Shown: positions 1 through 6,469, counted from the first letter of the stretch. The stretch: DNA of 6,469 bases from Microbacteriaceae bacterium (GCA_030840185.1 JAUZFY010000295.1:1-6469), one strand, 5' to 3'. The notes: generated by a model from the letters alone, not told the origin. A program made the numbers and translations.

Positions 1-134
1 GGCCCGAGCAGCGCGACGACCTCGCCCTGGGCGATAGTGAGGTCGATGCCGTCGACCGCTCGGATGGTGTCGACCGCCCTGGTGCCGCCGAAGCTCTTCG
101 TGATTCCCCGGAGCTGTATCGCTGGAATTCTCAT
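1..134 (-). CDS. ABC transporter ATP-binding protein, N-terminal fragment
   Basis: This is the N-terminal end of an ABC transporter ATPase, which would hydrolyse ATP at the membrane to drive a permease. Only 44 full codons are visible; the gene runs off the left edge. The reading is MRIPAIQLRGITKSFGG, then an AVD-containing stretch, then GEVVALLGP, where the conserved A-loop/beta-strand pattern leads directly into the expected Walker A (GPNGxGKT), which is cut off. The start ATG (134-132) is preceded by GAGAGG on the minus strand (148-143) at 8 nt spacing. Residues 20-25 and 26-31 (AVDTIR, AVDGID) look like a six-codon tandem duplication; relatives usually have one copy. It is divergent from smc across a 163-bp gap. 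Family is seen in sequence; importer or exporter and substrate cannot be judged from this fragment. Confidence 0.85.
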   Translation of the reverse strand, partial: MRIPAIQLRGITKSFGGTRAVDTIRAVDGIDLTIAQGEVVALLG

Positions 135-142
135 GAGCCAAG

Positions 143-148
143 CCTCTC
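143..148 (-). promoter_or_regulatory. Ribosome binding site of the ABC ATPase gene
   Basis: On the minus strand this reads GAGAGG, 8 nt before the ATG at 134-132. It is a good purine-rich Shine-Dalgarno match and supports that ATG as the true start of the truncated ABC ATPase. Confidence 0.6.
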
Positions 149-178
149 GGCGCTCAGTGACCCGGCGCCACGACCGCA

Positions 179-197
179 GTCACGGTTTGGCCGTGAC
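179..197. promoter_or_regulatory. Inverted repeat 1 in the divergent ABC/smc gap (possible operator)
   Basis: Perfect 7-bp arms GTCACGG and CCGTGAC are separated by the 5-nt spacer TTTGG. The right arm shares four bases (194-197) with the 12-bp palindrome that follows. It lies 45 bp before the ABC ATG and 101 bp before the smc GTG, so a bound regulator could affect either promoter. Symmetry is seen directly; the operator role is inference. No known regulator consensus is recognised. Confidence 0.4.
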
Positions 198-205
198 AAT
201 TGTCA
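194..205. promoter_or_regulatory. Perfect 12-bp palindrome TGACAATTGTCA
   Basis: The sequence TGACAATTGTCA is its own reverse complement and is AT-richer than its surroundings. It also contains TTGTCA on both strands, which resembles a -35 hexamer, although no well-spaced -10 box is evident for either direction. It overlaps inverted repeat 1 and abuts inverted repeat 3. A site for a dimeric regulator between the divergent genes is plausible but unproven. Confidence 0.45.
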
Positions 206-219
206 GCAGTCGTTACTGC
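206..219. promoter_or_regulatory. Inverted repeat 3, GCAGT-N4-ACTGC
   Basis: Perfect 5-bp arms GCAGT and ACTGC flank CGTT, immediately after the 12-bp palindrome. As RNA this would be a short hairpin; as DNA it could extend a compound operator. Alone it is short enough to be chance. Its interest comes from being packed with two other inverted repeats inside 41 bp. The rest of the 135-297 gap shows no gene. Confidence 0.25.
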
Positions 220-282
220 GCCCCGCCTGCCGGGCTCCGCTGCCCGTGTCAGGTACCGTTGACCCAGACATTCGTGAGGCGC

Positions 283-290
283 GAAAGGGG
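283..290 (+). promoter_or_regulatory. Ribosome binding site of smc, deciding the GTG start
   Basis: GAAAGGGG ends 7 nt before the GTG at 298. The open frame continues upstream to position 37, so this site, together with the conserved Smc N-terminus ([14 protein letters not shown]) directly after the GTG, fixes the start. Confidence 0.75.
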
Positions 291-297
291 CCGGCCG

Positions 298-3200
298 GTG
301 TACCTCAAGAGCCTGACCCTCAAGGGGTTCAAGTCCTTCGCACAACCGACGACCTTCGCGTTCGAGCAAGGAGTCACCTGCGTCGTCGGCCCCAACGGGT
401 CCGGCAAGTCGAATGTCGTCGACGCGCTCGCCTGGGTGATGGGTGAACAGGGAGCTAAGACGCTCCGCGGCGGAAAGATGGAAGACGTCATTTTCGCCGG
501 CACCGCGACCAAGGGTCCCCTCGGTCGAGCCGAGGTCATCCTCACCATCGACAACGCGGATGGTGCGCTGCCGATCGACTACGCGGAAGTCACGATCAGT
601 CGCACCCTCTTCCGCAACGGCGGAAGCGAATACGCGATCAACGGCGACACGTGCCGGCTTCTCGACGTGCAAGAGCTGCTGAGCGACTCCGGACTCGGGC
701 GGGAGATGCACGTGATCGTCGGGCAGGGGCAGCTCGACGCCGTGCTGCACGCGAGCCCGGAAGAGAGGCGCGGCTTCATCGAAGAGGCCGCCGGCATCCT
801 CAAGCACCGCCGGCGCAAAGAGAAGACGATTCGCAAACTCGATGCGATGCAGGCGAACCTCACCAGGCTGAGTGACCTCGCAGGGGAGATTCGCCGCCAA
901 CTCAAGCCGCTCGGTCACCAGGCCGAGATTGCCAAGGAAGCGCAATCGATCGCATCTATCGTGCGGGATGCGCGGGCAAGACTCCTCGCCGACGAGGTCG
1001 TGTCGCTTCGCGCCGCGATCACCGCGAGCACCCGGAGCGAGAGCGAACGCAAGACCGAGCGGATCGTGCTTCAGGAACAGCTTGACCAGGCGAAGCTGCG
1101 GGAGCACCGCATCGAACAGTCCCAAGAGGGCGACTCCGTGGACCGGGCGCGGCGCACGGCGTTCGGTCTTGAGTCCGTGCAGGAGCGGCTGCGCAGCCTC
1201 TACACCCTCGCCAATCAGCGGCTCGCCCTGCTGGGCCAGCAGACGGATGCGCCGGACACCGGACAGGGCATCACGCGACAGATGGTCGCCGAAGCCAACG
1301 ATGAGGTCGAGCGGCTCGCCGCGACCATTATCGACGCCGAGGCCGCGTGGCAGGACGCGCGTGCCGCGACCGCGCTGGCCAGGGCGAACCTCGACGGACT
1401 GGACGAGCAGATCGCGTACCAGTCGTCCCTCGTCTCGCGTCACGACCTGGAGATCTCAAAGCTCACCGGTCAGAAGGACACCGCCGCATCCCGGCTCGCC
1501 GCGGTTCGCGGTGAGGTGCTCCGCCAGCAGAATGCGCTCGACGCGGCCCGAGAACGTCGAGCGACCGCTCAGGCGCAATTCGCCGAACTCGAGGCCGAGG
1601 CCGCGCAGAGCGATTCGGGAGAGACCGACCTCGACGGAGCGTACGAGTCCGCCCAGGCCGAGGTGGTCGAGGCCGAGGCAGAGATCGACCGGCTTCGCGA
1701 ACAGCTGCACGGCCACGAGCGGGAGCGGGATGCGCTCGCGGCCCGGTCGAGTGCGCTGTCCTCCGCGCTCGACCAGAAGGACGGATCGAGCGCCCTCGTA
1801 GGGGCGAAGCTCGACGGTATCCGCGGGCTGCTGGCCGAGCACGTTCATGTCGAGCCCGGGTTTGAGGCCGCCGTGGCCGCTGCCCTCGGCTCGCTCGCCG
1901 ACGCGGTGCTCGCCGACACCCGCGACGACGCCTTCCGGGCCGTCGAACATTCCGCGAACCAGGATTTTGGAAGGGTCGAGATCGCGATCGCGGAGTCCGT
2001 CGTCGCCCCGCCTGTCGCACACGACTACGGACCGGGCGTGCGCAACGCCGCCTCTGTGGTTCGAGCGCCGAACGGCATCCTCAATATCCTCCGCGGCATG
2101 GTCGTCGCCGACGACATCGCCGCCGCCCGACGCGTGTGGGGTTCCGCGAGCGAGTTCGGGTTCTCCACCGTCATCACCCGGTCGGGTGATGTTCTCTCCG
2201 AACACGTGCTGCGCGGTGGGTCGGGAGCCAAGCTCTCACGACTGGAACTCGTCGCCGACCGGGACGCCGCGAAGTATCGGCTCGATGAGGTGACCTCGCT
2301 CCTCGACCGCGCCCGGTTCGCCCTCGCGGAGCAGCGTGGCCGACTGGAGGTGGCGAAGGAGCAGTCGCAGCGTGCGCTGACCGCCCTGCGCCAGTTCGAT
2401 TCCCAGCTCGCCGCGCAGACCGAGAAACTCAACCGGGTTCGCGTGCAGGTTGAGGCCGCCGGCGCCGAGGCCGAGCGACTCGAGCGTGCCCTCGCCCTCG
2501 CGACCGAGACGGTCACGGATGCCGCGGCCGCGGCCGAGCGTGCCGCCCAGGAACTCGACACCGCGTCATCCCGGCCCCGCCCGATCCTGGACGTCGCTGC
2601 TCGCGACGGCGTTCTCGCCGACCTCGAGGAGGCTCGGGAGCGCGAGGTTGAAGCCCGGCTGCAGGTCGAGACGGCCCGGGAGCGGGTGCGCGCCGAGCAA
2701 CTGCGGGCCGCGCAGCTCGCCCGCCAACTCGAGGCCGAGCGGGAGGCCGCGGACGAGGCCGCCCGACGGGCGGTGATCCGCCGGCGCCAGGTTGCAACGG
2801 CGCAGACCGTAATCGAGGCGCTGCCGGCAGTTCTCGACTCCGTCGACCGCTCGGTGTCACAGGCCAGAGTTGAGCTCGCCGCCCGTGAGGCGGAGCGCGC
2901 GGCCCAAAACGAGGAACTCGCCGAGCTGCGCCGCGGTGAGAACGCGCTTCGCGAGCGGCTCACCTCAATCAGCGAGGACGTGCACGGGCTCGAGATGCAG
3001 GTCTACGAGAAGAAGCTTCACCTGTCGACGCTGCTCGAGCGGGCGGGCGAGGAACTCGGGCTCGTGGAGGATGTTCTCGTCGCGGAGTACGGCCCGGAGC
3101 AGCTCATCCCGCGCGATGGTGCAGGTTCGGCGGAGGCGGAAACCGATGATCCCGAGCACGGCATCCCGTTCGTGCGCGCCGAGCAGGAGGCGCGCCTCGC

Positions 3201-3834
3201 CAAGGCCGAGAGAAAACTCGCGCAGCTCGGACGAGTCAACCCACTCGCCCTCGAAGAATTCGCGGCGCTCGAGCAGCGGCACAAGTTCCTCACCGAGCAG
3301 CTGACCGACCTCACGACCACGCGCGCCGACCTGATCACAATCATCGGCGACATCGACGAAAAGATGGAACTCATCTTCTCGAGCGCATTCGAAGACACTC
3401 GCGCCGCGTTCAACACGGTATTCCCGGTGCTGTTCCCGGGCGGAACCGGAAGCATCCAGCTCACCGACCCGGAGAACATGCTCACGACCGGCATCGAGGT
3501 CAGCGTGCGCCCCGCAGGCAAGAAAATTGAGAGGCTGTCGCTGCTGAGTGGCGGGGAGCGCTCGCTCGCTGCCGTCGCGCTACTCATCGCAATCTTCAAG
3601 GCCCGGCCCAGCCCCTTCTACATCATGGATGAGGTCGAGGCCGCACTCGACGATGCCAACCTCGGGCGCCTACTGCAGATTTTCGAGGACCTGCGCCAGA
3701 CCTCACAGCTCATCGTCATCACACACCAGAAGCGCACGATGGAAATCGCCGATGCCCTCTACGGCGTCTCGATGCGCGCGGACGGAATCAGTGCGGTGGT
3801 TGGCCAGCGCGTGAAGCAAGAGGCCAGCGTCTAG
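298..3834 (+). CDS. smc: Chromosome segregation protein Smc
   Basis: Smc is the long coiled-coil ATPase that, with ScpA and ScpB, loads on DNA near the origin, extrudes loops and aligns chromosome arms. The product is about 1178 aa, normal for bacterial Smc. Visible parts: N-terminal head with [14 protein letters not shown] and Walker A GPNGSGKS (residues 31-38); Q-loop region GQGQ (142-145); the [16 protein letters not shown] turn entering the first coiled coil (about 170-495); a hinge at roughly 500-645; a second Ala/Glu/Arg-rich coiled coil (about 650-1010); then the C-terminal head with signature LSGGE (1083-1087), Walker B FYIMDE with catalytic E1112, and the following D-loop. The start is GTG at 298; upstream in-frame codons do not resemble Smc. 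No frameshift or missing ATPase residue is seen. scpA/scpB are not here, and neither is ftsY, a frequent downstream neighbour. Own transcription unit, probably ending at the repeat 19 bp after the stop. Confidence 0.97.
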   Translation: MYLKSLTLKGFKSFAQPTTFAFEQGVTCVVGPNGSGKSNVVDALAWVMGEQGAKTLRGGKMEDVIFAGTATKGPLGRAEVILTIDNADGALPIDYAEVTISRTLFRNGGSEYAINGDTCRLLDVQELLSDSGLGREMHVIVGQGQLDAVLHASPEERRGFIEEAAGILKHRRRKEKTIRKLDAMQANLTRLSDLAGEIRRQLKPLGHQAEIAKEAQSIASIVRDARARLLADEVVSLRAAITASTRSESERKTERIVLQEQLDQAKLREHRIEQSQEGDSVDRARRTAFGLESVQERLRSLYTLANQRLALLGQQTDAPDTGQGITRQMVAEANDEVERLAATIIDAEAAWQDARAATALARANLDGLDEQIAYQSSLVSRHDLEISKLTGQKDTAASRLAAVRGEVLRQQNALDAARERRATAQAQFAELEAEAAQSDSGETDLDGAYESAQAEVVEAEAEIDRLREQLHGHERERDALAARSSALSSALDQKDGSSALVGAKLDGIRGLLAEHVHVEPGFEAAVAAALGSLADAVLADTRDDAFRAVEHSANQDFGRVEIAIAESVVAPPVAHDYGPGVRNAASVVRAPNGILNILRGMVVADDIAAARRVWGSASEFGFSTVITRSGDVLSEHVLRGGSGAKLSRLELVADRDAAKYRLDEVTSLLDRARFALAEQRGRLEVAKEQSQRALTALRQFDSQLAAQTEKLNRVRVQVEAAGAEAERLERALALATETVTDAAAAAERAAQELDTASSRPRPILDVAARDGVLADLEEAREREVEARLQVETARERVRAEQLRAAQLARQLEAEREAADEAARRAVIRRRQVATAQTVIEALPAVLDSVDRSVSQARVELAAREAERAAQNEELAELRRGENALRERLTSISEDVHGLEMQVYEKKLHLSTLLERAGEELGLVEDVLVAEYGPEQLIPRDGAGSAEAETDDPEHGIPFVRAEQEARLAKAERKLAQLGRVNPLALEEFAALEQRHKFLTEQLTDLTTTRADLITIIGDIDEKMELIFSSAFEDTRAAFNTVFPVLFPGGTGSIQLTDPENMLTTGIEVSVRPAGKKIERLSLLSGGERSLAAVALLIAIFKARPSPFYIMDEVEAALDDANLGRLLQIFEDLRQTSQLIVITHQKRTMEIADALYGVSMRADGISAVVGQRVKQEASV

Positions 3835-3853
3835 GCACGGTAGGGGGCGAGCG

Positions 3854-3895
3854 GGTCTCGATACGGCGGCTCCTTCGTCGCGGCCTACTCGACCC
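3854..3895. repeat. Interspersed 42-bp repeat, copy A (after smc)
   Basis: The unit begins GGTCTCGATACGGCGG and ends CCTACTCGACCC. It matches copy B at 5591-5632 with one mismatch (G at 3883 versus T at 5620). The ends GGTC/GACC and the inner GGC/GCC segments can pair, giving an imperfect palindrome, so the transcript could form a stem. It lies 19 bp after the smc stop and might act as a terminator or 3'-end stabiliser. Similar repeats are remembered from Microbacteriaceae genomes; genome-wide copy number cannot be judged here. Confidence 0.8.
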
Positions 3896-3938
3896 ACAGG
3901 GAGTCGGCCGAGTTGTTGGACGCGGCACATTAATTGCG

Positions 3939-3944
3939 TACGCT
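3939..3944 (+). promoter_or_regulatory. Candidate -10 box for a leaderless lipB transcript
   Basis: TACGCT fits the TANNNT pattern of actinobacterial housekeeping -10 elements and ends 6 nt before the A of the lipB ATG at 3951. That spacing would place transcription start on the start codon. No Shine-Dalgarno sequence precedes this ATG (upstream GCGTACGCTTGCCCA). A -35 is poor: TTGGAC at 3916-3921 has 17-bp spacing but matches only TTG. Inference from position; not proven. Confidence 0.45.
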
Positions 3945-3950
3945 TGCCCA

Positions 3951-4592
3951 ATGGTTGATATCGTCGTCGCCGGCTTTGCACCGGATCTCGTTCCCTACTC
4001 CGAAGCCCTCGCGCTGCAGCGGCAGACCCACGCCCGGGTGGTTGACGGCAGCGCAAGCGACACTGTGCTTCTGCTCGAGCATCCGTCGGTCTACACGGCG
4101 GGCACACGCACCGAGGCGAGTGAGCGCCCGGATGACGGCTCACCCGTGATCGATGTCGATCGCGGTGGCAAGATCACCTGGCATGGCCCCGGACAACTCG
4201 TGGGCTACCCGATCCTTCGACTGGCCGAGCCGGTAGATGTCGTCGCCTACGTGCGCCGTCTCGAGGAGCTGCTCATCGAGGTGGTGCGCGCGTTCGGTGT
4301 CGAGGGCGTGCGGGTCCCCGGCCGATCGGGAGTCTGGGTTGTGGACGGAGCGCGCGAGGAGAAGATCGCGGCCATCGGCATCCGCGTGGCCGGGGGCGTC
4401 ACAATGCACGGCTTTGCGCTCAACTGCAGCAACTCGCTCGACGCCTACGCGCACATCGTCGCCTGCGGAATCCGGGATGCGGGGGTCACGACGATCTCCC
4501 GCGAGATTGGTCGTGAGGTCACGCCTGCCGCGGTCTCAGAGGTCGTGCGTGAGCGTTTCTCCCGCACCGTGCTCGAGGCAGTCTCCGCATGA
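3951..4592 (+). CDS. lipB: Lipoyl(octanoyl) transferase LipB
   Basis: LipB moves octanoate from octanoyl-ACP to a lysine of lipoyl carrier domains (E2 subunits of 2-oxoacid dehydrogenases, GcvH), the first step of endogenous lipoylation in the cytoplasm. The 213-aa product is of usual length. Family motifs are clear: [12 protein letters not shown] (40-51), [18 protein letters not shown] (71-88), KIAAIGIR (138-145), [10 protein letters not shown] (149-158) and ACGI (171-174). K138 and C172 are the expected catalytic pair; their 34-residue separation matches the Lys142/Cys176 pair known from M. tuberculosis LipB. The ATG at 3951 lacks a Shine-Dalgarno sequence and sits just after a -10-like box, suggesting leaderless translation. 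Its stop overlaps the lipA start as ATGA, so the two are co-transcribed and probably translationally coupled. Confidence 0.96.
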   Translation: MVDIVVAGFAPDLVPYSEALALQRQTHARVVDGSASDTVLLLEHPSVYTAGTRTEASERPDDGSPVIDVDRGGKITWHGPGQLVGYPILRLAEPVDVVAYVRRLEELLIEVVRAFGVEGVRVPGRSGVWVVDGAREEKIAAIGIRVAGGVTMHGFALNCSNSLDAYAHIVACGIRDAGVTTISREIGREVTPAAVSEVVRERFSRTVLEAVSA

Positions 4593-5575
4593 GCGCGGCG
4601 CCCGAGGGACGTCGGATGCTGCGGCTCGAGATACGCAACGCGGAGACGCCGATCGAACGAAAGCCGCCGTGGATCAAGACTGTGGCCCGGCAGGGCCCGG
4701 AGTACCTCGAACTTCAGAAGCTTGTGAAGGACGAGGGCCTGCACACGGTATGCCAGGAGGCCGGTTGCCCCAACATTTACGAGTGCTGGGAGGATCGCGA
4801 GGCCACCTTCCTCATCGGCGGGTCACAGTGCACCCGCCGCTGCGACTTCTGTCAGATCGACACCGGCAAGCCCGCCGACTACGACATGGACGAACCGCGC
4901 CGCGTGGCCGAGTCGGTGCTCAGCATGCGGCTTCGCTACGCGACGGTCACCGGCGTCGCGCGCGACGACCTGCCCGACGAGGGCGCCTGGCTGCACGCGG
5001 AGACGGTGCGGCAGATCCACGCCGTCAACCCGGGAACCGGCGTCGAGATCCTCGCGACCGACTTCTCGGGCAACCCCGACCTGCTCGCCGAGGTGTTCTC
5101 CTCGCGACCGGAGGTGTTTGCGCACAATGTCGAGACGGTGCCGCGGCTGTTCAAGCGCATCCGCCCCGCGTTCCGCTACGAGCGTTCCCTCGGAGTGATC
5201 ACGAGTGCCCGGGAGGCCGGTCTCATCACCAAGTCGAACCTCATCCTCGGCATGGGGGAGGAGCGGGCGGAGATCAGTCAGGCGCTGCAGGACCTGCACG
5301 ATGCGGGCACGGACATCATCACGGTCACCCAGTACTTGCGGCCGACCGCGCGCCACCTGCCGGTGGCACGCTACCTTCCCCCGCAGGAGTTCCTCGAGAT
5401 AAAGGAGGAGGCCGAGGAAATCGGATTCCTCGGCGTGCTCGCCGGCCCCCTCGTGCGGTCGTCGTACCGGGCCGGGCGGCTATGGGCGCAGTCGATGCGC
5501 CGCAAGGGGCTCGACCTGCCGGAGCAGCTCGCGCACCTCGCCGACGCGGACCTCGGATTCGCGCAGGCGGTATAG
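4589..5575 (+). CDS. lipA: Lipoyl synthase LipA (radical SAM)
   Basis: LipA inserts two sulfurs at C6 and C8 of the protein-bound octanoyl chain to make lipoyl cofactor. The 328-aa product carries both iron-sulfur sites: auxiliary cluster cysteines C55, C60, C66 ([12 protein letters not shown]) with the C-terminal RSSYRAG serine ligand (290-296), and the radical SAM CX3CX2C at C81, C85, C88 (CTRRCDFC). The start at 4589 overlaps the lipB stop as ATGA and gives [21 protein letters not shown], matching in length and sequence the N-terminus remembered for mycobacterial LipA. A second ATG at 4616 (M10) has a better Shine-Dalgarno (GAGGGA, 6 nt away) and could be used too. The C-terminus runs some 17 residues past the mycobacterial one. 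It converges with the phosphatase gene; a 42-bp repeat begins 15 bp after the stop. Confidence 0.97.
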   Translation: MSAAPEGRRMLRLEIRNAETPIERKPPWIKTVARQGPEYLELQKLVKDEGLHTVCQEAGCPNIYECWEDREATFLIGGSQCTRRCDFCQIDTGKPADYDMDEPRRVAESVLSMRLRYATVTGVARDDLPDEGAWLHAETVRQIHAVNPGTGVEILATDFSGNPDLLAEVFSSRPEVFAHNVETVPRLFKRIRPAFRYERSLGVITSAREAGLITKSNLILGMGEERAEISQALQDLHDAGTDIITVTQYLRPTARHLPVARYLPPQEFLEIKEEAEEIGFLGVLAGPLVRSSYRAGRLWAQSMRRKGLDLPEQLAHLADADLGFAQAV

Positions 5576-5590
5576 CTCGACCCGCGAGGC

Positions 5591-5632
5591 GGTCTCGATA
5601 CGGCGGCTCCTTCGTCGCTGCCTACTCGACCC
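5591..5632. repeat. Interspersed 42-bp repeat, copy B (between lipA and the phosphatase)
   Basis: Same unit as copy A, starting GGTCTCGATACGGCGG and ending CCTACTCGACCC, with a single difference in 42 positions. It starts 15 bp after the lipA stop and lies in the 73-bp gap between convergent genes, so it could serve as a two-way terminator or simply mark a repeat insertion that both genes tolerate at their 3' ends. No poly-T tail follows, so a classical Rho-independent terminator is not supported. Confidence 0.8.
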
Positions 5633-5669
5633 GCAGAAGCGGTGCTGCCTACTCGACCCGCAGGAGCGG
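5617..5669. repeat. 27-bp-period tandem duplication of the repeat end
   Basis: The 26-nt segment starting GCTGCCTACTCGACCC occurs at 5617-5642 and again at 5644-5669, one base apart and with one mismatch (A5638 versus G5665). The first copy is the right end of 42-bp copy B plus flank; the second reaches into the 3' end of the minus-strand phosphatase gene and contains its stop codon. This looks like a local slippage or recombination duplication of the repeat terminus. Confidence 0.8.
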
Positions 5670-6227
5670 GGTCTGCCCGACGAGCTGGTCGTTCACGGTG
5701 AGTACGCGCCAACCATCGCCCTGCCGCTCGAAGGTCGCCGTCGAACCGTTGATGATCTGATCAAACGGGCGCCCGGCTAGCGACTGGAGCGTATACCGGA
5801 TGATCGTGCCGTGGCAGACGATGACGACATTCGCATCGCCGTACTCATCCGCAATTCGCTCGATCGCCGAGAGACCGCGGCCCACTACCGAGTCGAGGCT
5901 CTCGAGTCCGGGATACTGGCGATCCGGCCAACGCTCCGTGATGATTTGGTCGGTCGCTCCCTCGGCATCGCCGTAGTGGCGCTCCACGAGCTCCTGATAA
6001 CTCGGCCCCAGCTCAATGCCGAGACCATCGGCGATGATGCTCGCCGTCTCGCGGGCGCGGGCGAGCGGTGAGCTCACCACGGCATCCCACTCGCTGCCGG
6101 CGAGTACGGCGACCGCGTCACGGGCCTGGGCGCGACCGGTGTCATTGAGGGGAATATCGCTCGAGCCCTGCAGCCGCAGCTGGCGATTCCACTCGGTTTG
6201 GCCATGGCGGATGAAGGCGAAAGTCAT
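5649..6227 (-). CDS. Histidine phosphatase family protein (phosphoglycerate mutase-like)
   Basis: A 192-aa member of the histidine phosphatase superfamily, cytoplasmic by lack of any signal or membrane segment. The RHG motif is at residues 7-9 (IRHGQTEWN) with H8 as the phospho-accepting histidine and R7 in the phosphate pocket; R57 in SSPLARARETA, E82 in ELVERHYGDAEG as likely proton donor, and H139 in CHGTIIR complete the site. The family covers phosphoglycerate mutases, alpha-ribazole, sugar-phosphate and nucleotide phosphatases, so the substrate is not assignable. Only 18 nt separate it from the upstream GH13 stop, in the same frame, suggesting one operon. The only ribosome-site candidate, GGGAG (6233-6229), is unusually close to the ATG. 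The last residues LLRVE and the TAG stop lie within an intergenic repeat, so the C-terminus may be repeat-derived. Confidence 0.92.
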   Translation of the reverse strand: MTFAFIRHGQTEWNRQLRLQGSSDIPLNDTGRAQARDAVAVLAGSEWDAVVSSPLARARETASIIADGLGIELGPSYQELVERHYGDAEGATDQIITERWPDRQYPGLESLDSVVGRGLSAIERIADEYGDANVVIVCHGTIIRYTLQSLAGRPFDQIINGSTATFERQGDGWRVLTVNDQLVGQTPLLRVE

Positions 6228-6245
6228 GCTCCCATTCTGCCAAGG

Positions 6246-6469
6246 TCAGAACAACCGTTTTTCGCCTGGGCTCACGATGCGCAACCAACGGAAGCCGTAA
6301 CCCTCGAGGGACAATTGCAGCCGGCCCGTCTCATCCGTGACCGCGGAATCGTCCCGCAACAGGTCGACGAGCCGCGTGGGTTGGGACACGCCGTCGATTG
6401 ACACGGTGATCGTCGTCGGATCCGGAGAGAAGTTGTGCGCGGCGAGCATGAGACCCTCGTCCCCCGAGA
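6246..6469 (-). CDS. GH13 alpha-amylase/trehalose synthase-like protein, C-terminal end
   Basis: Only the last 73 complete codons are visible; the gene extends beyond the right edge. The reading contains GDEGLMLAAHNFSPDP, then a beta-rich stretch with RLVDLLRDD, and near the end LSLEGYGFRWLRIV before SPGEKRLF and a TGA stop. The HNFS...DLL...L..YG.RWLR pattern is typical of the C-terminal beta-sandwich of GH13 enzymes of the trehalose synthase/maltogenic amylase type, as remembered from actinobacterial proteins. The catalytic barrel is off-window, so the reaction (maltose-trehalose isomerisation, glucan hydrolysis or other) cannot be settled. It is followed by the histidine phosphatase after 18 nt in the same direction and frame, implying co-transcription. 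Confidence 0.75.
   Translation of the reverse strand, partial: SGDEGLMLAAHNFSPDPTTITVSIDGVSQPTRLVDLLRDDSAVTDETGRLQLSLEGYGFRWLRIVSPGEKRLF

Noticed and set aside
37..297. N-terminal extension of the smc frame up to position 37
   Set aside because: The upstream 87 codons overlap the divergent ABC gene and its promoter region, do not resemble Smc, and the GTG at 298 has both a good ribosome site and the family's conserved N-terminus.
154..1443. Long minus-strand open frame (429 codons) opposite smc
   Set aside because: It lies wholly antisense to the well-supported Smc head and coiled coil, has no recognisable domain, and long antisense frames are expected in high-GC genes with strong third-position bias. 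The same applies to the minus-strand frames at 1456-2205 and 2025-2963.
3154..3190. Possible frameshift or break in the Smc C-terminal coiled coil (Glu/Asp/Ala-rich stretch, low similarity)
   Set aside because: The frame stays open on both sides and the C-terminal head motifs follow in the same frame; this segment is simply a variable linker.
3854..3895. Classical Rho-independent terminator after smc
   Set aside because: The palindrome is imperfect and no T-run follows, so only a looser 3'-end role is plausible.
3913..3921. TTGTTGGAC as a strong -35 box for lipB
   Set aside because: It matches the consensus in only three bases in the position giving 17-bp spacing; only the -10 box is reported.
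5591..5669. CRISPR array
   Set aside because: There are only two adjacent short units with a one-base gap and no regular spacers, and no cas genes; it is a tandem duplication of an interspersed repeat.
4237..5760. 507-codon plus-strand frame overlapping lipB, lipA and the repeats
   Set aside because: It is an out-of-frame shadow, Arg/Ala/Pro-rich and running through two clear genes and the intergenic repeat (giving a repeated AYSTRRSG), with no domain.
1..6469. tRNA, rRNA, transposase, integrase, toxin-antitoxin or defence genes
   Set aside because: Both strands were read for these; none is visible, and nearly all the sequence is accounted for by the six genes and three gaps described.

Overview
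This is a high-GC window from an actinobacterium, most likely Microbacteriaceae. The evidence is strong G/C bias at third codon positions, a lipB-lipA pair with LipA and LipB sequences close to those I remember from mycobacteria, a GTG-started actinobacterial-type Smc, and GGTCTCGATACGG...CTACTCGACC intergenic repeats of a kind I associate from memory with Microbacteriaceae. The family assignment is inference; no rRNA or other definitive marker is present.

Layout: (1) 1-134, minus strand: the first 44 codons of an ABC transporter ATPase, cut by the window edge just before its Walker A motif. (2) 135-297: a divergent intergenic region with three perfect inverted repeats packed into about 40 bp. 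(3) 298-3834, plus: complete smc, the chromosome condensation/segregation ATPase. (4) 3835-3950: an intergenic gap with a 42-bp palindrome-like repeat and a probable promoter that would give a leaderless lipB mRNA. (5) 3951-5575, plus: lipB and lipA, overlapping by ATGA. (6) 5576-5648: a convergent gap with a second copy of the 42-bp repeat plus a 27-bp-period tandem duplication of its end. (7) 5649-6227, minus: a histidine phosphatase whose last codons and stop lie inside the repeat. (8) 6246-6469, minus: the C-terminal end of a GH13 alpha-amylase/trehalose synthase-like protein, upstream of the phosphatase in the same direction.

Functionally, lipB and lipA form a complete endogenous lipoylation route: octanoyl transfer from ACP to the carrier domain, then sulfur insertion. 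Smc acts alone here; its kleisin partners (scpA/scpB) are not in the window. The GH13-phosphatase pair looks like one transcription unit. The link between the two functions is unknown.

I found no convincing novel defence, mobile or metabolic system. The coding content is core housekeeping. The points worth a second look are non-coding: the nested palindromes upstream of smc, the near-identical repeats placed 15-19 bp after two stop codons, the repeat that supplies a protein C-terminus, and the likely leaderless lipB start.
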